Of a stretch of 64,000 nt of DNA, positions 57,818-64,000 are shown one piece after another; the stretch's first letter is position 1, and every line of letters starts with the position of its first letter. The DNA is from Methylotenera sp. (GTDB lineage: Bacteria > Pseudomonadota > Gammaproteobacteria > Burkholderiales > Methylophilaceae). The position numbers and the translations under genes were made by a program. Where the stretch lies: assembly GCA_017880905.1 (NCBI GenBank), contig JADGRO010000012.1, forward strand, positions 1-64,000, given 5' to 3'. The notes beneath the pieces were generated by a model, which was not told where the DNA came from, searched no databases, and worked only from the letters and a program-made list of their open reading frames with translations.

Positions 57818-59437
57818 ATGGATGATATAAAAAAAGAAAAAATAGAAGCTGAAAGGCTTACTCCTGGCATGTATATTACCGAGCTAGATAGGCCGTGGAA
57901 TGGCACGCCCTTTATGTTGCAAGGTTTTTTGCTAGAAAACCAAGAAGACATTGATACCATCGTATCGCTATGTAAATTCGTTTATGTAGATCGCACTAAG
58001 TCCACAGGCAGCCAGTTTGTAGCGCCAGCCAAATTAAATGTCGCGGTTAAACGCGAAGGCGCAGTTGTTCGCGTAAGAGATCCCGGCATAATATATTCTG
58101 ATACTAAAGCTAGTAAGAAAACTAGTAATCAAGCTAGTACTTCTGAAAAACCTAAGTTTACTGAAAAAACTTCATTCATTGATATTTTACGTGATTTAAA
58201 AAGTTATCAAGCACCACAAAATATCGAACGCAATAGCAAAGATGGCACCATGTACAACGTCAAGTATGGTGCAGATAGCGCAGTGCAAGAAACCCTCCCC
58301 TACCAATCTGAAACAAGCGTTCACCATCAACCAATGGTCAAACAGCTCGCAGAGGATGTTGGTGGGTTTATTGGTGGTTTATTTAGGCGCAACAAACTTA
58401 AATCAAATGTTGATGCTATTTCTGAGGACAAAAAATCTAAAAGTGAAAATGAAGGCGAGCATTATGTAGTCACAATTTATGAGGAAGAGCCGCCTGTTGA
58501 AAAAGAAATTGCGGCAATTTACCCCGTTTACGAACAATCCCAAATAGCTACGCGAGAAATATTTGATTCTGTTGCCAATGCGCATGATTTAGATTTGACG
58601 GCTGTAAGTGAAATTTTAGATAGTATGGTAGAAAGTATTGGTCGTGCACCCGATGCCCTGCTATGGCTGGCCAAACTAAAGCAAACAGACGACTATGCCT
58701 ACAACCACGCTTTAAATGTTTCCATTACCCTAATGGCCTTTGGTAATTTTTTAGCCCTTTCTAAAAAGCTGATTAAAGAAATAGGCCTAGCTGGCCTATT
58801 ACAAGATATTGGTAAAGTAAAACTATCTTCAGACATTTTGCTTAAGGAAGGCAAACTAACACGCGAAGAATACGAATACGCTAAAAAACATGTGATTGAA
58901 AGCCTAAAAATCTTAGAAACCACACCAAGTATCCCTAACACCGTTATTTTTTTGGTGGCTCAACACCATGAAAGAGTCGATGGTAGTGGATACCCTTACC
59001 AATTGCGTGGCAACCAGATTGGTCTACCCTCGCAAATAGCTGGTTTAATTGATACTTATTGTGCACTCACCAGCCATAAAGCTTATGCCAAAGGTGTTTT
59101 TCATCAACAGGCACTTGATGAAATTCACAGCTTAAGTGGCAAACAATTTAGTAGTGAGCTCATAGATCAGCTAGTGCAATTTATGGGCATGTATCCTGTT
59201 AGCTCACTTGTAGAACTAAACACTGGCGAAGTAGGCGTGGTGATTCAACAAAATCAGGTAAGAAGACTATTACCCCGTCTATTGTTATTGCTTGATCCAG
59301 ATAAGGTGCGCTATACGTCGCCTGTTATATTAAACTTGCTTAATAGCCCGCCTACGCCAGCAGGCGAAACCTATAAAATTATAAATAGCTTAGCGCCAGA
59401 TAGTTATGGCCTTAACCCAAATGATTTTTACGTATAG
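57818..59437 (+). CDS. DUF3391/HD-GYP protein with degenerate metal site
   Basis: A 539-residue protein. An N-terminal DUF3391 domain (about 1-110; L-T-P-G-M-Y-I-T-E-L-D) precedes a low-complexity linker of about 130 residues and an HD-GYP domain (about 250-450). The G-Y-P motif is intact in Q-H383-H384-E-R-V-D-G-S-G-Y-P. The HD dyad reads L-L-Q329-D-I-G-K, so the metal-binding His is Gln. The Asp of the usual D-x-Y-D-A-L-T-S is Cys415. Both substitutions fall at metal ligands in active enzymes, so it may bind but not hydrolyse c-di-GMP. The EAL gene follows after 14 bp, so they probably act together. Confidence 0.87.
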   Translation: MDDIKKEKIEAERLTPGMYITELDRPWNGTPFMLQGFLLENQEDIDTIVSLCKFVYVDRTKSTGSQFVAPAKLNVAVKREGAVVRVRDPGIIYSDTKASKKTSNQASTSEKPKFTEKTSFIDILRDLKSYQAPQNIERNSKDGTMYNVKYGADSAVQETLPYQSETSVHHQPMVKQLAEDVGGFIGGLFRRNKLKSNVDAISEDKKSKSENEGEHYVVTIYEEEPPVEKEIAAIYPVYEQSQIATREIFDSVANAHDLDLTAVSEILDSMVESIGRAPDALLWLAKLKQTDDYAYNHALNVSITLMAFGNFLALSKKLIKEIGLAGLLQDIGKVKLSSDILLKEGKLTREEYEYAKKHVIESLKILETTPSIPNTVIFLVAQHHERVDGSGYPYQLRGNQIGLPSQIAGLIDTYCALTSHKAYAKGVFHQQALDEIHSLSGKQFSSELIDQLVQFMGMYPVSSLVELNTGEVGVVIQQNQVRRLLPRLLLLLDPDKVRYTSPVILNLLNSPPTPAGETYKIINSLAPDSYGLNPNDFYV

Positions 59438-59451
59438 ATAGTTTTAAATAT

Positions 59452-61185
59452 ATGAATAAAGATGGATCATCCACGATAGAACTTGAGCACGAGGGAACAA
59501 AGGAAGTTGAGATAGCTTATTCTGAACAAGCTATCTTAAAAAAACTACTCTCATATCAACTTAAACCGCAAACCGTATATTCAAACTTAAAAATCAACCT
59601 AAATGCCTTAGCACAAGCAGAAGTATCTGAACATGAAACAGGCAACACTTTTTTATTGCCGCTATGCTCCGAACTAAAAAATTGGCAGCCTAGCCAAAAT
59701 TTAAAAACCTTCACAAACGATATTAATCATCTTGTTTTTTTATGGCTTAATGCAATTCAAGAAGACGCAGGCACGCAAAGCATATTTAACCTTCTTAAAT
59801 GTTTTGAATTATCAACATTTGGCATTTCAAACTCATCCAAACTGCATTGTTTTCTGTTTGATTTGGTAGCAGAAACTGTCCAACAATACCAACAATTACA
59901 ACTTAATTATGTGCAAAACTTTAATGCCAATACGCAGCTACCCAATTCAAGCCAAATTTCAACTGCCTTGGAAAAAGCTATTAGAAATGCAGATGACAAG
60001 CAATTAATTGGCCTGTTTTCTATGCAATTTCAATTATCAAAAAATAACCCCATCTTTTCACACACAATTTCGATGGGCTTAAGTAAAAAAATCACTGCGA
60101 TATTGCATCAGAATATTTCACTTGAACATCAACTATATTATGGCGACAACCTGCAATTTGATATTCTATTACCTAATTTAGCGAGTGATATTCAAACAAA
60201 TTTACTTGCCGCCAAATTACAACGAGCCTTCGAGCAGATGATATTTGTAGGCAATCAATCGGTCTTAGTGACCCCTTTTATTGGCTGTGCACTGCAAAAA
60301 AAATCTGCCGGAAAAGCACACGACTTGTATGATCACGCTAGGCTGGCGTTAGAAAGCGCAGTCTTCAAACAACAACATGTGGTTGTATATTCTGAAATAT
60401 TAAAAGAACTGCTTTCGGTACAGAATAATTTAGAGAATAAAGTAATAGAGGCTTTTGCAAGTGACAGCTTAACTTTGTTCTTTCAACCGCTCGTCAACCT
60501 AAAAGATTTAACTTGCGCAGGTGCGGAGCTATTACTTCGTTGGTCAGAAAAAGCTGACTATAGTGTTTATCCCAACTTAACCGTTGAAATTTTAAACAAA
60601 GTAGGTAAAGGTAAACTATTTACACGCTGGCTAATCAATTCCGCCTGCCGCTACTCAGCCGAGCTTATGTATGAGCACCAATTAGACGTATATCTCACCA
60701 TTAATTTGCGCGCAGAGGATTTGTACGATACTGAATTGCCGCACTTATTATTGCAGGCACTCGCCTTATGGAAAGTAAGCCCGAAAAATATTGTTTTAGA
60801 AATCACTGAAAATGGCATACTTGAGCACAATGAAACCACTGACTCTATTATTAATGAATTGGCTCAAAGTGGCTTTAAACTTGCCTTGGACGATTTTGGT
60901 ACTGGTTTTTCATCACTTTCAAGATTACGCAATATGCCGATAGATTTAATTAAAATTGATCAATCATTTGTACGCGATATCACACATTCAAAAGATGATT
61001 TCGAAATTGTAAAATCTATCGCGGCGTTAGCGCACAGTTTAGGTAAAGAAGTGTTAGCTGAGGGTGTGGAAAATAAAGACTGTCTGGCATTGATTAAAAA
61101 AATGAAAATTCACAAATGCCAAGGTTATTTTTTCGCCAAACCCATGCCTTTTGACAAGTTTGTAAAATGGGCAAAACAGCACTAA
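59452..61185 (+). CDS. Degenerate GGDEF-EAL c-di-GMP phosphodiesterase
   Basis: A 577-residue protein with no obvious membrane segment. The N-terminal 150 residues are of unknown fold. A GGDEF-like domain (about 170-310) reads Y-Y-G-D-N-L-Q-F-D-I-L-L-P where active cyclases have G-G-D/E-E-F, so it is not a cyclase. The EAL domain (about 325-575) keeps the residues for hydrolysis: Glu in A-E-L-L-L-R, Asn in I-N-L-R-A-E, Glu in E-I-T-E-N, D-D-F-G-T-G-F, Lys in L-I-K-I-D, Glu in E-G-V-E-N, and Q-G-Y-F-F-A-K-P. It should cut c-di-GMP to pGpG, which Orn then degrades. Confidence 0.9.
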   Translation: MNKDGSSTIELEHEGTKEVEIAYSEQAILKKLLSYQLKPQTVYSNLKINLNALAQAEVSEHETGNTFLLPLCSELKNWQPSQNLKTFTNDINHLVFLWLNAIQEDAGTQSIFNLLKCFELSTFGISNSSKLHCFLFDLVAETVQQYQQLQLNYVQNFNANTQLPNSSQISTALEKAIRNADDKQLIGLFSMQFQLSKNNPIFSHTISMGLSKKITAILHQNISLEHQLYYGDNLQFDILLPNLASDIQTNLLAAKLQRAFEQMIFVGNQSVLVTPFIGCALQKKSAGKAHDLYDHARLALESAVFKQQHVVVYSEILKELLSVQNNLENKVIEAFASDSLTLFFQPLVNLKDLTCAGAELLLRWSEKADYSVYPNLTVEILNKVGKGKLFTRWLINSACRYSAELMYEHQLDVYLTINLRAEDLYDTELPHLLLQALALWKVSPKNIVLEITENGILEHNETTDSIINELAQSGFKLALDDFGTGFSSLSRLRNMPIDLIKIDQSFVRDITHSKDDFEIVKSIAALAHSLGKEVLAEGVENKDCLALIKKMKIHKCQGYFFAKPMPFDKFVKWAKQH

Positions 61186-61204
61186 GCGCCTGTTATAATA
61201 GTGT

Positions 61205-61645
61205 ATGCAAATTACCACTCGCTTAGAGTTTGATGCTGGGCATCGCATCCCCAATCACAAAAGCCAATGCCGCAACCTGCATGGTCATCGCTACGCGCTA
61301 GAAATCACGCTCATCGGCGATATTATTAGCCAAAAAGGGGCTTCAGAAAATGGTATGGTGATGGATTTTTCTGATGTCAAAAAAATTGCGCGCGAAAGTG
61401 TTGTCGATGTTTGGGATCATGCGTTTCTAGTATTTAAAGATGATAAATCTGTGTTGGATTTTTTAAACTCGCTTCCGAATCATAAAACAGTGATATTTCC
61501 TAGTGTGCCGACTGCAGAAAATATGGCGGCTGAGGCTTTTAAAATCCTCAAAAACCAATATAAAGATAGCTATGGAAATCACCTGAAGTTGGAACGCGTC
61601 AGAATCTACGAAACACCCAACAGCTGGGCGGATGCTTTAGCTTGA
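61205..61645 (+). CDS. queD: 6-carboxytetrahydropterin synthase QueD
   Basis: A 146-residue PTPS-fold enzyme. The zinc ligands are His in F-D-A-G-H-R and the pair in N-L-H-G-H-R-Y, with the catalytic Cys in Q-C-R-N-L. It forms 6-carboxy-5,6,7,8-tetrahydropterin from dihydroneopterin triphosphate, an early step to queuosine. The Glu of V-Y-E-T-P-N near the C-terminus is conserved. It ends by overlapping the convergent rfbD end by 9 bp. queG is at 32.8 kb, so the queuosine genes are scattered. Confidence 0.93.
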   Translation: MQITTRLEFDAGHRIPNHKSQCRNLHGHRYALEITLIGDIISQKGASENGMVMDFSDVKKIARESVVDVWDHAFLVFKDDKSVLDFLNSLPNHKTVIFPSVPTAENMAAEAFKILKNQYKDSYGNHLKLERVRIYETPNSWADALA

Positions 61646-62545
61646 TAACGTTAGAGTTTGCATTACCTGTTGTAAACCCAACTGCCAGCTTGGTAATTCC
61701 ACGTTAAACGTATTCTTAAGTTTCGTATTATCTAACCTGGAATTTGCTGGGCGCGCTGCTGGCGTGGGATAATCAACCGTTGTAATAGCCGTTATATTCC
61801 CCACTTTCGTTTTTAGTACTGGCCAATTACGTTCATTGGCTAAGCGATTATATACACTCACAATTTCACAACTAAAACTATGCCAAGAAGTACTTCCAGC
61901 ATTGGTAAAATGGTAAACACCAGTTTGATTATCCTGCTGCAGCTGCCAAGCATTCACCAATTGCACTACGCCGTCAGCAATACTCTTATTACTAGTTGGC
62001 GCCCCAAATTGGTCAGCCACAACACGTAAACTATCGCGCTCAGCTGCCAAGCGTAGTATGGTTTTTAGAAAATTTTTGCCATATGCGCCATAAATCCAAC
62101 TGGTGCGTAAAATTAAATGCGGCAAACCAACCGCGCGAATCGCCTCTTCTCCCGCCAATTTACTCTTACCATACAGACTGACAGGATTAACCTCATCGTC
62201 CTCAACATATGGCGTCTTTTTTGCCCCATCATACACATAATCCGTCGAAAAATGGATAAGGCCAGCATTAAGTCTAGCAGCCTCCTCAGCCAATATCTGC
62301 ACAGCAGTAGCGTTAATGGCGAAAGCAAGCTCTGGCTCAGATTCAGCTTTATCTACTGCCGTATATGCGGCCGGATTGATGATTAAATTCGGCTTAACTT
62401 CGCGAATGATACGTCGAATATCATGCACTTTGCTTAAATCAAGCTGCTCGCGCGACAAAGGAATGACTTCATGCTGTAAAAGCTTAGTTTTTAAAGCATG
62501 CCCAACCTGTCCGCTCACGCCTGTCAGAAGAATTTTTTTATGCAT
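61637..62545 (-). CDS. rfbD: dTDP-4-dehydrorhamnose reductase RfbD
   Basis: A 302-residue SDR-type reductase. The N-terminal glycine motif is L-T-G-V-S-G-Q-V-G near residue 6, and the catalytic Y-x3-K is in Y-G-K-S-K-L-A-G. S-T-D-Y-V-Y-D-G is a family signature. It does the last NADPH-dependent step to dTDP-L-rhamnose. It follows rfbC with no gap, as the third gene of a minus-strand rhamnose unit. Confidence 0.94.
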   Translation of the reverse strand: MHKKILLTGVSGQVGHALKTKLLQHEVIPLSREQLDLSKVHDIRRIIREVKPNLIINPAAYTAVDKAESEPELAFAINATAVQILAEEAARLNAGLIHFSTDYVYDGAKKTPYVEDDEVNPVSLYGKSKLAGEEAIRAVGLPHLILRTSWIYGAYGKNFLKTILRLAAERDSLRVVADQFGAPTSNKSIADGVVQLVNAWQLQQDNQTGVYHFTNAGSTSWHSFSCEIVSVYNRLANERNWPVLKTKVGNITAITTVDYPTPAARPANSRLDNTKLKNTFNVELPSWQLGLQQVMQTLTLSS

Positions 62546-63091
62546 TTATGCAAATTTGCTTGCTGCTTGCAAACTCAAACCTTGGCTATCTTTAGCTGAT
62601 AATATCGGCGTACCTTGCAAAGGCCATTCTATGCCAATTGTAGGGTCATCCCATTTTAAGCAACACTCGAATTGTGGTGCATAAAAATCGGTAGTTTTAT
62701 ACAAAAATTCGGCAAAATCAGACAACACCAAAAAACCATGCGCAAAACCAGCTGGAATCCACATTTGACGCTTGTTTTCAGCAGATAGTCTCGTACCTTC
62801 CCATTGCCCAAAAGTCGCAGAAGATATGCGCAGATCCACCGCTACATCAAACACTTCTCCATGCGTAACGCGCACCAGCTTGCCTTGTGCCTGCTCAATT
62901 TGGTAATGTAGCCCACGCAGTACATTTTTAGCGGATTTTGAATGATTATCTTGCACAAAATGAATGTCCAAATTTGCGGCTTCAAAAAAAGCTTTTTGAT
63001 TAAAACTTTCAAAGAAAAAGCCTCTTTCATCGCCAAATACTGTTGGCTCAAAAATAATTACTTCTGGAATTTTAGTTTTAACTACATTCAT
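62546..63091 (-). CDS. rfbC: dTDP-4-dehydrorhamnose 3,5-epimerase RfbC
   Basis: A 181-residue cupin-fold epimerase. F-F-F-E-S-F-N-Q near residue 26, V-Q-D-N-H-S-K-S and L-R-G-L-H-Y-Q (catalytic His and base region) and F-A-H-G-F-L-V-L are the family motifs. It inverts C3 and C5 of dTDP-4-keto-6-deoxyglucose. Its stop is adjacent to the rfbD start. Confidence 0.95.
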   Translation of the reverse strand: MNVVKTKIPEVIIFEPTVFGDERGFFFESFNQKAFFEAANLDIHFVQDNHSKSAKNVLRGLHYQIEQAQGKLVRVTHGEVFDVAVDLRISSATFGQWEGTRLSAENKRQMWIPAGFAHGFLVLSDFAEFLYKTTDFYAPQFECCLKWDDPTIGIEWPLQGTPILSAKDSQGLSLQAASKFA

Positions 63092-63110
63092 TGAAATACC
63101 TTTGCATTCA

Positions 63111-63986
63111 TCAAAACACTGGCTCAGTCAGCACTTGCTTCAGATATTGTCCGTAACCATTTTTAGCGTATTTATTAGCCATCACTTCAAGCTGCGCCGC
63201 ATTGATAAAACCCTTGCGATAAGCAATTTCTTCTGGGCAGGCGATTTTTAAACCTTGACGCTTTTCAATAGTTTCGATAAATGAACTAGCTTCCAGTAAC
63301 GATTCATGTGTGCCAGTATCTAACCAAGCCATACCACGCCCCATCACCTCTACTTGCAAATCACCCCAGTCTAAATATTGGCGATTCACATCGGTAATTT
63401 CCAACTCACCACGCGCAGATGGTTTCATGTTTTTAGCAATTTCCACCACGCGATTATCGTAAAAATACAAGCCTGTGACCGCGTAGCGAGATTTTGGCGC
63501 TCTGGGCTTTTCCTCTAAACTCACCGCCTGGCCTTGCGCGTTAAATTCCACCACACCGTAGCGCTCGGGATCATGCACCGGGTAGGCAAAAACAGTCGCG
63601 CCGCTGGTTCGTTGCGACGCTTTTTGTGCCATTTGCGCGAGCTCATGTCCGTAAAAAATATTGTCGCCTAATACTAGTGAGCACGAATCTTTGCCAATAA
63701 ATTGCTCGCCAATAATAAACGCCTGCGCCAAGCCATCGGGAGAAGGTTGTACAGCGTAACTAATTTGCATGCCCCATTGCGTGCCATCTCCTAATAGTTC
63801 ATTAAAACGCGGCGTATCTTGTGGCGTAGAAATAATCAATACTTCGCGTATGCCCGCCAACATGAGCGCAGACAACGGATAATAAATCATCGGTTTGTCG
63901 TACACGGGCAGTAATTGTTTTGAAACCACCTGTGTGACGGGATACAACCGTGTACCTGAACCGCCAGCCAATACAATGCCTTTCAT
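63111..63986 (-). CDS. rfbA: Glucose-1-phosphate thymidylyltransferase RfbA
   Basis: A 291-residue nucleotidyltransferase. The N-terminal signature is [11 protein letters not shown], followed by [26 protein letters not shown] carries the metal-binding Asp. It makes dTDP-glucose, the entry to dTDP-rhamnose, a precursor of O-antigen or capsule. AAGGGT lies about 6 nt before ATG 63986. rfbB, which usually precedes rfbA, would lie beyond the right edge. Confidence 0.95.
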   Translation of the reverse strand: MKGIVLAGGSGTRLYPVTQVVSKQLLPVYDKPMIYYPLSALMLAGIREVLIISTPQDTPRFNELLGDGTQWGMQISYAVQPSPDGLAQAFIIGEQFIGKDSCSLVLGDNIFYGHELAQMAQKASQRTSGATVFAYPVHDPERYGVVEFNAQGQAVSLEEKPRAPKSRYAVTGLYFYDNRVVEIAKNMKPSARGELEITDVNRQYLDWGDLQVEVMGRGMAWLDTGTHESLLEASSFIETIEKRQGLKIACPEEIAYRKGFINAAQLEVMANKYAKNGYGQYLKQVLTEPVF

Positions 63987-64000
63987 ACTTGACCCTTTAT

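Overview
The window reads as chromosomal DNA of a moderate-GC, Gram-negative betaproteobacterium. A methylotroph of the Methylophilaceae (Methylotenera-like) type is the best guess. This rests on gene content and order (rluC-HAD-Rieske-sppA beside rne, orn-M48 peptidase-cytochrome c-rsgA, tsaE-amiC-mutL-miaA, split mnmD/mnmC, a PQQ-type lipoprotein) and on recalled protein resemblance, not on a search. I saw no rRNA, tRNA, CRISPR array or intact insertion sequence.

Region 1 (1-1.8 kb) holds the start of a small unknown gene running off the left edge, an orphan ParA-like ATPase with a damaged Walker B motif, and an ArsR repressor/AHSA1 pair. The repressor promoter is textbook quality: a perfect inverted repeat fills the whole spacer between TTGACA and TATAAT, and the message is probably leaderless.

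Region 2 (1.9-18.4 kb) is the most interesting. Four plus-strand envelope genes (GT9 glycosyltransferase, GtrA-PMT fusion, flippase-like membrane protein, PAP2 phosphatase) converge on a long minus-strand series: two tandem desaturases, then a nine-gene run of HAD phosphatase, class III aminotransferase, arginase-fold protein, half-size EamA protein, alpha/beta hydrolase, acyl carrier protein, ketoacyl synthase, FemAB/GNAT-like transferase and a second half-size EamA protein. A divergent OmpR-type response regulator and histidine kinase sit at the head. The same 18-bp direct-repeat site lies in front of both minus-strand transcription units, each time exactly 11 bp upstream of a -10 box. I infer a regulated pathway that makes, desaturates, amidates and exports an amino-containing acyl lipid or envelope modification. 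The product is unknown.

Region 3 (18.5-34.5 kb) is mostly housekeeping: a quinoprotein-like lipoprotein, split tRNA-modification genes mnmD/mnmC, a SPINDLY-type O-GlcNAc transferase, pilU, dapC, and the tsaE-amiC-mutL-miaA block. A HEPN-type abortive-infection gene is wedged between mutL and miaA. queG diverges from tsaE out of a single ATGCAT.

Region 4 (34.5-54.5 kb) carries a pyrimidine-dimer glycosylase gene flanked by two copies of the 3' end of a ROK kinase gene, then glycogen/maltodextrin metabolism (ROK kinase, malQ, GH57, glgC, glgB, pgi; glgA lies separately at 52.9 kb). It also holds a small P-loop protein, sppA, Rieske, HAD phosphatase, rluC, a structured 540-bp leader and rne, an unknown helical protein and crcB/DUF190.

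Region 5 (54.5-64 kb) has a candidate TA-flanked inverted-repeat element, orn, an M48 peptidase, cytochrome c, rsgA, a degenerate HD-GYP protein next to an EAL phosphodiesterase, queD, and the dTDP-rhamnose genes rfbD, rfbC and rfbA, which run to the right edge.
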